Shown here: positions 10,101 through 17,788 of the stretch, one piece after another
How the letters are laid out: every line of letters starts with the position of its first letter
Numbering within the stretch: position 1 is the first letter of the stretch
From: Rugosimonospora africana
GTDB lineage: Bacteria > Actinomycetota > Actinomycetes > Mycobacteriales > Micromonosporaceae
Length of the DNA: 64,000 nt
Direction of reading: 5' to 3'
Assembly (NCBI RefSeq): GCF_016862975.1
Contig: NZ_BONZ01000088.1
Span: 1-64,000 of the forward strand
Notes under the pieces: generated by a model
The model's input: only the letters and a program-made list of their open reading frames with translations
Told to the model about the DNA's origin: nothing
The model's database searches: none
Translations under genes and position numbers: made by a program

Positions 10101-11698
10101 AACCGGGCGGCTTGGACAAGGGCGGCGTGAGCCAGACGATCAAGGTCCAGGTCGCCGACGTGTCCACGGTTCCGACCGGGCTGACGCTGCTCAGCCCGCC
10201 GGACGCGACGATCTACGGGCCGGCGTCCACCAGCGCCAGCACCGACAAGGTGACGGGCACGGACCGCCTGCAGCTCACGGTCTCGGTGTCTCCGGCCAAC
10301 GCCTACGACCGGCAGATCGCCTGGCGGTCGAGCAACCAGAACGTGGCGATGGTCGACAAGAACGGTCTCGTGGTCGCGCGCGGCGCGGGCACCGTGACGA
10401 TTACCGGCACCAGCATGGCCAACCCGAGCCTGCCCCCGGTGACGACCACCGTCACGGTGACCGGGGCGGGAAAGGACTACAGCGGGTACGACGGGCTGAC
10501 CTCGGTGCTGTCTGCGGCGAAGTCGATCTCGTCGTACGCTGGCGACGGCACCGGCAAGGGAGGCTTCACGCGGGTCTCGGCCAGCCCGAACTGGGAGGGA
10601 CAGCAGGAACGCTTCCAGATGGCGTACATCAACGCCCTCGGGGTGAAGGCGCGCTACTCCGGCTACTCCGCGGTGAACATCAGCAAGGACACCGCGTACT
10701 TCGCGGCCGTCGCGCTGAACGAAGCCATCCGGGCGATCGACCCCACCCTCGCGGTCACCCTGCCGGACAGAAACCTGGCGGACAAGACCGATCTCGCTGC
10801 GGCGATCGCCCACGCCTCGCAGCTGACCGCGGATGACTTCGCGACCCCGCAGGCGTGGAACACCCTGCAGGCCGCGCTGGCCGCGGCGAAGACGCTGAAC
10901 GACGACCCGAAGGCGACCCAGCCGGACGTCGACGCCGCCCTCGCCGCCCTGTTGGCGGCATCGGCGGCCGCGAGCATTGCGGACATCCCGCAGGTCGACC
11001 TGTCCGGCGTGGGTGCGGTGACGGTGAATGGCGGGCATGTGGTCCAGCTGCTCGCCGGGGCCGGGCGGACGTGGACGGTCACGCCGGCCGACGACTCGGC
11101 CGCGCCCGGCGAGACCATCGATGCGAGCGGCGGCCTGCTGTGGGTGTCGGGGGACGGCAGCTACACGGTGACGGCGACGGCTGCGGGCGCCGCGGACGTC
11201 GTGGCCACGGTGACCTTCGCCGAGGTACCCCCGCCGCTGCGGAACCTGAGTCTGAACGGCGCCGGCACCGGGACCGCGTTCGGCTCGACAAGCTCGGGTT
11301 CGTACCCGCCGCAGAACGCGTTCGACGACAACCCGTCGACGTTCTACGACCATAGCTCGGCGACGCCGTACGTGGGCTGGGACTTCGGCAGCCCGACGGC
11401 GGTCAACGTGCTCCGGTTCCTGCCGCGCTCGGGAACGAACGCCGCTCGGATCGCGGGGGCGACACTCCAGGGCTCGAACACGTCGCCCACTGACGGCTTC
11501 GTCGATCTGGTGACGATCACCGACAGCCCGACAACGGCGAACTCGTCCTCCTGGTACGTGAAGGCTGTCGACAGCACCACGCCCTACCGGTACTACCGCT
11601 GGCTGGGCACGAACGGTTCGCACGCGAACGTGGCCTCGTTCGAGCTGTACGCGGCCAACGACCGCGGGGTCACGGTGACCACGACACCGGCCGGATAA
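7184..11698 (+). CDS. Secreted GH95-like glycoside hydrolase with Ig-like, FIVAR and discoidin modules
   Basis: The start is the GTG at 7184, with AAGGAG 5 nt upstream and a signal peptide ending PMAAPAQAA; the open frame before it is not needed. The product has 1504 residues. The first 900 or so resemble GH95-type enzymes: an N-terminal sandwich domain (TGQLMGNGDIGAVAAG) and an alpha-toroid with GMYGEWVP-like, WGGRYFLNYNQQAQYY and EGDAADINPDLDMGAIKYM segments. Two bacterial Ig-like (Big2) domains follow (VMWTSSDDKVVRVSGD and IAWRSSNQNVAMVDKNG). Then come a helical FIVAR-type segment and a C-terminal F5/8 discoidin domain that probably binds glycan. GH95 enzymes mainly act on alpha-L-fucosides or galactosides; substrate here is unknown. 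Many stacked binding modules suggest attack on insoluble plant or microbial polysaccharide. Confidence 0.85.
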   Translation: MRRSSIAVVFTLAILVATPMAAPAQAATGKFHVPQAVLDHLGQNDWGKLQQMLSGISGSVTSPLKISDVDKGSYTTGQLMGNGDIGAVAAGVSTTSQQFYFAKNDFWGELHAQGTSVKDNAGILAGGGLDVWPTTGAGTGAAAAFNMRQDILDAEVTTNLQLKDDQGGDAAIQLSSWTADTADVFVTEVRNGGTAPVTLKAKQWVPAMAYASASATDLTDAQNTYPYTGGVDSSQTDPVLWTTRDSTTSNTSGYRSRMATATAVVGASLVDPRQEVEANDYYDSNKGKYYNSLGESGNFTVAPGATASLVTYLASSSGNYTAIKSVDDVQQDAVNEVRGYASQSAIDKLKAAHEAWWKDYWLRSYVQFTDPALAQYYYGSLYVLGSSNRPTSANGKVNPQNLPGSMYGEWVPADNVGWGGRYFLNYNQQAQYYASGSTNRVDTEVPFNRVIAYDLPWQQNNAAAQGFDGAVHVRTETPFDVMANPQPALAPKAAVPVYGFSSGSTDQKSNGYFSAVNMVSYYEYTLDDHYLRTVLYPYLKQLLAFYSSYVLKQDDGNGQYHYSVVGSSIHEGDAADINPDLDMGAIKYMSTFLSQHAAEMGEAKATVARWKDLAEHTAFPEAMLPQGIFSANNNDNFVPTLMATDYQSPNQPHVDMIEPGDQPVELEGVVFPFENVQQLDGDPELLAKVRNTLEYMNAWAATGFAGWSSQNNGFPKVFPIAARAGWPAADLLAKFKTALAAKVRTSNLTYYGSGGAVETVGAMEGLDSMLLQSGTTPDVPTTLQVFPNWDRTQSLSYERLGAKGNVEVSSAFDATSGSVSYVDLTSKRNGKIALVDPWAAGRPVIQEVRANDTLGDSVKYDVRGGKIVFNAKPGKRYLVMVDTTQQTHLVTGISLSKYSTTLVYDGKNRNAPAGTDTVAVTLEGAKPGDRVMWTSSDDKVVRVSGDARTATIRAVGSGRGKVADATITARTVEPGGLDKGGVSQTIKVQVADVSTVPTGLTLLSPPDATIYGPASTSASTDKVTGTDRLQLTVSVSPANAYDRQIAWRSSNQNVAMVDKNGLVVARGAGTVTITGTSMANPSLPPVTTTVTVTGAGKDYSGYDGLTSVLSAAKSISSYAGDGTGKGGFTRVSASPNWEGQQERFQMAYINALGVKARYSGYSAVNISKDTAYFAAVALNEAIRAIDPTLAVTLPDRNLADKTDLAAAIAHASQLTADDFATPQAWNTLQAALAAAKTLNDDPKATQPDVDAALAALLAASAAASIADIPQVDLSGVGAVTVNGGHVVQLLAGAGRTWTVTPADDSAAPGETIDASGGLLWVSGDGSYTVTATAAGAADVVATVTFAEVPPPLRNLSLNGAGTGTAFGSTSSGSYPPQNAFDDNPSTFYDHSSATPYVGWDFGSPTAVNVLRFLPRSGTNAARIAGATLQGSNTSPTDGFVDLVTITDSPTTANSSSWYVKAVDSTTPYRYYRWLGTNGSHANVASFELYAANDRGVTVTTTPAG

Positions 11699-11705
11699 GG
11701 AGAGG

Positions 11706-11742
11706 GCGGGAGCGGCACTTCCCCGGGAAGTGCCGCTCCCGC
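11706..11742. terminator. Strong stem-loop terminator
   Basis: A perfect 17-bp stem, GCGGGAGCGGCACTTCC with its complement, closes a 3-nt loop. It begins 7 bp after the GH95-like stop and lies between convergent genes, so it can serve both strands. Confidence 0.88.
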
Positions 11743-11774
11743 AGGCGTTCCCCTGGGTCGGCAGAGTGTCGGAG

Positions 11775-12686
11775 TCAGGGTGTGAGGTGGCCGCGAATGG
11801 CGGCGGCCCCGGACTCGGTGAGCCAGTCGTTGAGGGTACGCAGTCCGGGATGGATGACGCGCAGTGCCTCGATGTCGGCGTGCCAGCGGTGACCGGCCTG
11901 CCAGCGTTTCCTGGTGTCGGCGACCTCCGGGCCGATCGCGGCGGCCTCGTCGTCGGTGAGCTGCTCGTACCGGATCGGAACGCCGGTCGCCTCGGAGATG
12001 GCGGCGGCGGCCTCGACCGGAGTCGGCTGGTCACCGGCCAACTCCAGGGTTCGTCCAGCGAATCGCGGTGGATCCGCGAACGCGAGCGCGGCGAATTCGG
12101 CAATGTCTTCCAGCGCGATGATCTGCATGGGTTCGTGCGGCGGGAAGAGATGGCGGTGTACGCCGTTGGCGATTCCGTCGATGGCGATCCTTCCGACGCC
12201 GAGATAGTTGGTCATGAACCGGACCGGACGCAGCACGGTGGGCAATGCGATGCGGTCGCGCAGGTACTGCTCGATCAGGGCCTTTCCCGCTGAGCCCGGC
12301 AGCGCTGTCGACGCGGACGCGACGGTGCTGAGTACCACCTGTTGGATTCCCGTCGTGGCCGCCGCGTCGATCAGCGCCCGCCCGCGTGCCACTTCAAGAT
12401 TCGTGTCGGGTCCGGCCGGGCCGAAGGCCGAGGGCGGTATGGCGAACACGGCGACCGCGCCGTCGAGTGCGGGCTGCAGGCTCGCCGGATCGTCGAAGTC
12501 GCCGCGTACAAGCTGGGCACCGGCGGCTTCGAGCGCGGCGGCGGCGGGCGCGCTCGGGTCGCGCACCAGGGCTCGTACCGCCCGTCCCGCGGCAAGCAGG
12601 CGCCGCGCGGTGGCGCCACCCTGCTTGCCGGTGGCACCGGTGACGAGGATGGGGGAGTCGGGGTTGCCCGATGTGGAGGTGGTCAT
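11775..12686 (-). CDS. NmrA-like NAD(P)-binding protein
   Basis: The protein has 303 residues from the ATG at 12686, which has AGGA about 9 nt upstream; an upstream GTG would add 11 residues. The N-terminus is a Rossmann fold of the atypical SDR type, with ILVTGATGKQGGATARRLL as the dinucleotide loop and a GDFDDPASL segment. There is no Tyr-x3-Lys pair. This matches NmrA/HSCARG-like proteins, which sense NAD(P) redox state or reduce quinones and similar compounds. It is divergent from a TetR regulator across 83 bp, which suggests that the regulator controls it and that its substrate is the inducer. Confidence 0.88.
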   Translation of the reverse strand: MTTSTSGNPDSPILVTGATGKQGGATARRLLAAGRAVRALVRDPSAPAAAALEAAGAQLVRGDFDDPASLQPALDGAVAVFAIPPSAFGPAGPDTNLEVARGRALIDAAATTGIQQVVLSTVASASTALPGSAGKALIEQYLRDRIALPTVLRPVRFMTNYLGVGRIAIDGIANGVHRHLFPPHEPMQIIALEDIAEFAALAFADPPRFAGRTLELAGDQPTPVEAAAAISEATGVPIRYEQLTDDEAAAIGPEVADTRKRWQAGHRWHADIEALRVIHPGLRTLNDWLTESGAAAIRGHLTP

Positions 12687-12769
12687 GGCGTCCGTTCCTG
12701 GGATGCGTGATACTGGCACGACCCGGAACGATCCACCCGGTTACCGCGCGCGGACAAGGATTACGTGAC
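12687..12769. promoter_or_regulatory. Shared divergent promoter region of the NmrA and TetR genes
   Basis: The 83-bp gap must hold both promoters and is the natural TetR operator site. I see no convincing long palindrome in it. The role is inferred from gene arrangement. Confidence 0.4.
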
Positions 12770-13537
12770 ATGACGCCAGTGCCTTCGCTACCCGGTGCCA
12801 CACCTGCCGGTCGCGCCGACGCCCGCCGCAACCGGGAAGTCGTGCTGCGCACCGCGGTGCGGGTGTTCGCCGAGGACGGGATGGACGTGCCGCTCGGCCG
12901 GATCGCGAAGCGCGCCGGGGTCGGCGCCGGCACCGTCTACCGGCACTTTCCCAGCAAGGAGATGCTGATCGAGGCGGTGCTCGCCGAACACGTCGAGAGT
13001 CTGGTGCGCGCGGCCGACCGGTGGACTGGCCGCACCGCGCCCGGTGAGGCACTGCTCGGGTTCCTGTTCGAGGCGATCGAGAAGTCCGCGGTTCGCCAGG
13101 GAGTCTGCGACGCGCTCACCGCTGACCGGGGCTGGCCGCACGTCAGGCTCGCCGCCGCCGCGCAGCGGTTCGGCCAGGCGCTGGACCGCCTGCTGCGCGA
13201 TGCCAGGCGCGCCGGTGCGATACGCGCTGATGTGCAGGTCGACGATCTGTCCGCGCTGATCGCCGGTGGTGCCGCGCTGCGGTCGGCGCACCGGAGCCGG
13301 GCACACGGCATGCGGTTGGTGCGGCTGCTGCTGGATGGACTGCGCACCGGGCCCGTCACGGAACCCGCCGTGTTTCGTGACGCGGTCTCGCGCTCGCGTC
13401 ACGAAACCGCGGCACACGCCGTGGAGCACTGTGTGGAGTGCGGCATCCGGCTGCGCATCCGGGCCACCGGGCGGCCGGCGCGATACTGCGGCCCCACCTG
13501 TCGCCAACGCGCCCGCCGCCGCCGCATCGCCGGCTGA
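12770..13537 (+). CDS. TetR-family regulator with a C-terminal four-cysteine zinc-finger-like tail
   Basis: The protein has 255 residues from the ATG at 12770, with AAGGA 9 nt upstream. The N-terminal TetR helix-turn-helix spans about 20-66 (PLGRIAKRAGVGAGTVYRHF). A helical ligand-binding domain runs to about residue 190. Unusually, it then continues to a basic tail with Cys221, Cys224, Cys240 and Cys244, ending in RQRARRRR. The pattern C-x2-C-x15-C-x3-C followed by RQRAxRRR resembles short zinc-binding motifs found in many small actinobacterial proteins. It is probably the repressor of the divergent NmrA gene. The tail could add a second DNA contact or a metal or redox sensor; this is inference. 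Confidence 0.9.
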   Translation: MTPVPSLPGATPAGRADARRNREVVLRTAVRVFAEDGMDVPLGRIAKRAGVGAGTVYRHFPSKEMLIEAVLAEHVESLVRAADRWTGRTAPGEALLGFLFEAIEKSAVRQGVCDALTADRGWPHVRLAAAAQRFGQALDRLLRDARRAGAIRADVQVDDLSALIAGGAALRSAHRSRAHGMRLVRLLLDGLRTGPVTEPAVFRDAVSRSRHETAAHAVEHCVECGIRLRIRATGRPARYCGPTCRQRARRRRIAG

Positions 13538-13753
13538 GCGTCGCTCGCCCGGAGGTGAACGGATCTTGGACGGGCGGTGACGACGTCATCCCCGCCCTGG
13601 CAACCGTGTGCCAATTTTGCCGACAGACTGCGGTCCGCCATTTAACTTTAGTCCCGAAAAAAGTCCTGGTCAGCGCGGTTCCGGTCCGGCTCGTCGATGG
13701 CCACAAATCCCTGCGGCGGCTTGCCAGCGGCGGCCCGGGGTGGGCGCTCAATC

Positions 13754-13782
13754 TTGACAGGGTGCGGCGGTACCGCGAATCT
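13754..13782 (+). promoter_or_regulatory. Sigma70-type promoter of the GH3 gene
   Basis: A perfect -35 hexamer TTGACA (13754-13759) is followed by a 17-bp spacer and a weaker -10, GAATCT (13777-13782). It lies 54 bp upstream of the ATG. A palindromic operator begins 8 bp after the -10. Confidence 0.6.
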
Positions 13783-13789
13783 CTAATCC

Positions 13790-13803
13790 TGAGAGCGCTC
13801 TTC
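13790..13803. promoter_or_regulatory. LacI-type operator overlapping the GH3 transcription start
   Basis: TGAGAGCGCTCTTC contains a perfect 10-bp palindrome (AGAGCGCTCT). It matches the CebR cellobiose-repressor site TGGGAGCGCTCCCA at 10 of 14 positions. It sits where the transcript from the upstream TTGACA promoter would start, ideal for repression. A LacI-family repressor is the expected ligand, either a CebR homologue elsewhere or the LacI protein of this window. Confidence 0.6.
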
Positions 13804-13836
13804 CTTCCGTCCCATACCGTCCCGTGGGGAAGAGTC

Positions 13837-16800
13837 ATGGTTTCTGTTGCCCTGGTGCCGCTTCGGCGTGCCCGAAATCCGCACCGGCTGATCCTGGCCG
13901 GTGCGCTCATCCTGGTCCTACTGGCCTGGCTCGCGGTCGCCGTGGGCACCGCCCGGGCCGCGGCGACCCTGCTGTCGCAGGGCAGGCCCGCCACGGCGTC
14001 GTCGGTGGAGAACGCCGGCAGCCCGGCGAGCGCCGCGGTCGATGGCAATACCGGTACCCGGTGGTCGAGCGCGTTCAGCGATCCCCAGTGGCTCCAGGTC
14101 GACCTCGGGTCGACGGCTACGATCAGCCAGGTCGTGCTGCAGTGGGAGTCCGCCTACGCCACGGCGTTCCAGCTCCAGGTGTCGGCCGACGCGTCGACGT
14201 GGAGCACGATCTACTCGACCACGACCGGTACCGGTGGCACGCAGACGCTCAACGTCTCGGGCAGCGGCCGGTACGTCCGCGTGTACGGGACCGCACGCGC
14301 TACCGGGTACGGGTACTCGCTGTGGGAGTTCCAGGTCTACGGCACGCTCGGCAGTGGCGGCGGCTGCGGTACCGCCGACGCCGCACTGAACAAGCCGGCG
14401 ACCGCGTCCTCCACCGAGAACGCCGGTACCCCGGCGAGCGCCGCCGTGGACGGCAACGCCGGTACCCGGTGGTCGAGCGCGTCCAGCGACCCGCAATGGC
14501 TGCGGGTCGACCTGGGCGCCACGGTCACCGTGTGCCAGGTGGGGATCCAGTGGGAAGCCGCGTACGCGAGCGCGTTCCAGATCCAGGTGTCCAACGACGG
14601 GTCGACGTGGAGCACGATCTATTCGACCACGACCGGTACCGGCGGGACTCAGGCGTTGACCGTCTCCAGCACCGGCCGGTACATCCGGATGAACGGCACG
14701 GCGCGCGCCACCGGGTATGGGTACTCGATCTGGGAGTTCACCGTCAACACGACCGGCGGTGGTACGACGTCGAGTCCGAGCCCGACACCGACCACGAGTC
14801 CGACCGGCGGGGGAGGCGGCCCGACCCAGTACTGCGGGTACCAGGATCTCGCCGTGGGCCAGCCGACGACGGCCTCCTCGACCTATTCCGCCACCGCCAA
14901 CCCGGCGTCCTTCGCCACCGACGGCAATCCCGGCTCCCGCTGGGAAAGCGCGTACAGCGACCCGCAGTGGCTCGAGGTCGACCTCGGCTCCCAGACCCAG
15001 ATCTGCGGTGCCAGCCTGCTCTGGGAGGCCGCCTACGCCTCGGCGTTCCAGATCCAGGTGTCCAACGACAACGCGACCTGGAGCACGGTCTACTCGACCA
15101 CGACCGCCGTCGGCGGCAGCGAGTCGCTGACCGTCTCGGCCACCGACCGCTACATCCGGGTGTACGCCACGGCGCGGGCGACCCAGTGGGGCGATTCGAT
15201 CCTCGAGTTCCGCGTCTACGGCCTGACCACCGTCGCCCCGATCAGCGGCGGCAACGGCAACGGCGGCAACGGGGTCTGCCCGTGGGTCAACTCGACCGCG
15301 CCGGTTGCCCAGCGCGTCCAGCAGGTGCTGAACACGATGAACCAGTCCGAGGAGTTCACCCTGCTCTCCGGCGACGGCGGCTCGTCGTACATCGGCCAGG
15401 TCGCCGCCATCCCCAACCTGTGCATCAAGGCGATGAACATGCAGGACGGGCCGAACGGAGTCGGCGACGGGACGGGCGGGGTCACCGCCTACCCCGACGG
15501 CGAGAACGCCGCGGCCACCTGGGATCCGGCACTGATCCAGCAGGAGGGCGCTGCGATGGGCGCCGAATTCGCGGGCAAAGGCGTGAACGTCTCGCTCGGG
15601 CCCACAACGAACCTGGTGCGCGATCCGCGGTGGGGCCGGACCTACGAGACCTACGGTGAGGACCCCTACCTGGCCGGCCGGATCACCGCGGCCGAGGTCA
15701 CGGGCCTGCAGAGCCAGGGCGTCCAGGCGATGGTCAAGCACGTCGCGGCCTACGACCAGGAGCAGTACCCCAACGGCAACAACAACGAGACGGTCAGCGA
15801 GCAGGCGCTGCAGGAGCTGTACCTGGCCCCCTTCCAGTCGGCCGTCTACCAGTCGGCTCCGGCGTCGTTCATGTGCTCGTACGCCGTCGTCAACAGCGCC
15901 GCCTCCTGCCAGAACGCTGACATGCAGATCAAGGGCCTGAACAACGAGGCGAATTTCGGTGGCTACATCACCTCCGACTGGGGAGCCGACTACAACAACG
16001 TCGCCTCGGTTGTCGGCGGAATGGAGATCGGGATGCCGTTCCCGGGCTCGATCGCGACCGACATGGCCAACGCGATCGCGAACGGCACGCTGAGCCAGTA
16101 CGCGGTGAACGCGGCCGTCGCCCGGATCCTGACCCAGATGTTCGCCTTCGGCATGTTCGACAACCCGGCCAGCGGTTCCCTCTCCAGCACGGTGACGTCC
16201 GCGGCGCACCAGCAGACCGCGCTGCAGCTCAGCGAGGAGGGCTCGGTCCTGCTGAAGAACAACGGGATTCTGCCGCTGAACCCGAACGGCACCGAGTCGA
16301 TCGCCGTGATCGGCACCGACGCGGGTGCCGGCGTGGAACTCGCCGGCGGCGGCAGCGGCACGGTGACCAGCTCCAACACGATCTGGCCGATCACCGGGAT
16401 CCAGAACGCGGTCGGGTCTGGTGTCAAGGTCACCTACACCGCTGGCAACGACAACGGCACTGCCAACATCCCGCAGGCGGTCGCCTCGGCCAGGGCGGCG
16501 ACCGACGCGATTATCTTCGTCAACCTCCCGGAGGGCGAGGAGAGCGACCTCACCACCCTGGACCTGTCCAGCACGGACGAGTCGATGATCCAGCAGGTGG
16601 CGGCGGCGAACCCGAACACCGTCGTGGTGCTCAACAGCGGCGGTCCGGTGGTCATGCCGTGGCTGAACTCGGTCGCGGCCGTGTTCGCGAACTGGTACCC
16701 GGGCCAGGGGGTCGGCAACGCCATGGCCGCGCTGATCTTCGGGACGGCGAACCCCTCCGGCAAGCTGCCGGTCACCTTCCCGAGCAGCCTGAGCCAGGTA

Positions 16801-17655
16801 CCGGCGCAGACGCAGGCGCAGTGGCCGGGCACCTCGACCGGGGTGAGCTACAGCGAAGGCGTGAAGATCGGGTACCGCTGGTACCAGTCGCAGAACATCA
16901 CGCCCGCGTTCCCGTTCGGTTTCGGCCTGTCGTACACCAACTTCTCGTTCTCCAACCTCAACGTCGGCGCGTTCAACGCCAACGGCACCGCCACGGTGAC
17001 GGCTACCGTCACCAACACCGGCTCCCGGGCCGGGGCGGAGGTCGCGCAGCTGTACGTCAGCGATCCGGCGGCCAGCGGGAACCCGCCGCAACAACTCGCC
17101 GGCTTCCAGCGGGTCAACCTCAACCCCGGCCAGAGCACGACGGTCAGCTTCACCCTGACCATCCACGACCTCGCCAACTGGTCGACCGCCGACAACCAGT
17201 GGGAGGCCCAGGCCGGTACCTATGGCATCTCGGTCGGCGACTCCTCGGCCAACCGGCCGCTGTCGGCGACCACCAGCCTGGCGCACCAACTCACCGGCCA
17301 GGTCGCCGCGGGCACCTCCGGCGCCGGCATTTCGCCGGCCAACACCGCGGTCAGCGCGAATGTCGCCCCGAACTCGGGTGTACCGGGCTCGGAGACGGTC
17401 GGCGTGGTGAACCCGTGGGGTTACAGCAGCCCGAAGGGTACTGCGGTCTCGTTCGCCATGCAGGCCGTGGACTCCAACAAGTCCGAGACCCTCACCTTTA
17501 CCGCGACGGGGCTGCCACCCGGCATCACGATCGCGGCGAACGGCACGGTCTCGGGTACCGGCACCGCGCTCGGTACCTACACGGCGACGGTGACAGCGAA
17601 GGACTCCCAGGCAGTCACCGGTACGGCGACCTTCGTCTGGTCCGTCGTGCAATAA
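13837..17655 (+). CDS. Secreted GH3 beta-glycosidase with three N-terminal discoidin domains
   Basis: The ATG at 13837 follows GGGGAAG and gives a 1272-residue protein with a signal peptide or anchor at about 20-46. Three F5/8 type C (CBM32-like) domains follow at about 47-170, 178-305 and 330-465, each with a SVDGN/TDGN...TRWxS...DPQWLxVDLG core. A Ser/Pro/Thr-rich linker separates the second and third. The GH3 barrel has RDPRWGRTYETYGEDPYL and the nucleophile Asp714 in ITSDWGAD. The GH3 C-terminal domain (SVLLKNNGILPLNPNGTESI), a fibronectin-III-like domain and a final Ig-like putative binding domain complete it. GH3 enzymes remove terminal beta-glucose, xylose or similar sugars from oligosaccharides. 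The operator upstream suggests induction by a plant-type oligosaccharide. Confidence 0.93.
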   Translation: MVSVALVPLRRARNPHRLILAGALILVLLAWLAVAVGTARAAATLLSQGRPATASSVENAGSPASAAVDGNTGTRWSSAFSDPQWLQVDLGSTATISQVVLQWESAYATAFQLQVSADASTWSTIYSTTTGTGGTQTLNVSGSGRYVRVYGTARATGYGYSLWEFQVYGTLGSGGGCGTADAALNKPATASSTENAGTPASAAVDGNAGTRWSSASSDPQWLRVDLGATVTVCQVGIQWEAAYASAFQIQVSNDGSTWSTIYSTTTGTGGTQALTVSSTGRYIRMNGTARATGYGYSIWEFTVNTTGGGTTSSPSPTPTTSPTGGGGGPTQYCGYQDLAVGQPTTASSTYSATANPASFATDGNPGSRWESAYSDPQWLEVDLGSQTQICGASLLWEAAYASAFQIQVSNDNATWSTVYSTTTAVGGSESLTVSATDRYIRVYATARATQWGDSILEFRVYGLTTVAPISGGNGNGGNGVCPWVNSTAPVAQRVQQVLNTMNQSEEFTLLSGDGGSSYIGQVAAIPNLCIKAMNMQDGPNGVGDGTGGVTAYPDGENAAATWDPALIQQEGAAMGAEFAGKGVNVSLGPTTNLVRDPRWGRTYETYGEDPYLAGRITAAEVTGLQSQGVQAMVKHVAAYDQEQYPNGNNNETVSEQALQELYLAPFQSAVYQSAPASFMCSYAVVNSAASCQNADMQIKGLNNEANFGGYITSDWGADYNNVASVVGGMEIGMPFPGSIATDMANAIANGTLSQYAVNAAVARILTQMFAFGMFDNPASGSLSSTVTSAAHQQTALQLSEEGSVLLKNNGILPLNPNGTESIAVIGTDAGAGVELAGGGSGTVTSSNTIWPITGIQNAVGSGVKVTYTAGNDNGTANIPQAVASARAATDAIIFVNLPEGEESDLTTLDLSSTDESMIQQVAAANPNTVVVLNSGGPVVMPWLNSVAAVFANWYPGQGVGNAMAALIFGTANPSGKLPVTFPSSLSQVPAQTQAQWPGTSTGVSYSEGVKIGYRWYQSQNITPAFPFGFGLSYTNFSFSNLNVGAFNANGTATVTATVTNTGSRAGAEVAQLYVSDPAASGNPPQQLAGFQRVNLNPGQSTTVSFTLTIHDLANWSTADNQWEAQAGTYGISVGDSSANRPLSATTSLAHQLTGQVAAGTSGAGISPANTAVSANVAPNSGVPGSETVGVVNPWGYSSPKGTAVSFAMQAVDSNKSETLTFTATGLPPGITIAANGTVSGTGTALGTYTATVTAKDSQAVTGTATFVWSVVQ

Positions 17656-17667
17656 GCGGGCAGATCA

Positions 17668-17715
17668 CGCGGGTGATCGCGGCAGCCGCCGGTCGGAGTA
17701 CCGCGATCACCCGCG
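17668..17715. terminator. Stem-loop terminator after the GH3 gene
   Basis: A perfect 15-bp stem, CGCGGGTGATCGCGG with its complement, encloses an 18-nt loop. It starts 12 bp after the stop, between convergent genes. Confidence 0.75.
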
Positions 17716-17788
17716 GCCAACGCAGTTGACGCTGAAACCTGGCCAGACGGCGTCGCCGCCAGTCCCATGAGCGGGAAGCTACGGCGTC

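Noticed and set aside
8492-12103. A 1203-residue open frame on the minus strand through the GH95-like gene.
   Set aside because: It is antisense to a well-supported gene and rich in Arg, His, Val and Gly as expected of a high-GC shadow frame. No domain or start supports it.
13918-17652. A 1244-residue open frame antisense to the GH3 gene.
   Set aside because: Composition is that of a complement-strand shadow and it contains no recognisable domain. The plus-strand GH3 domains are complete.
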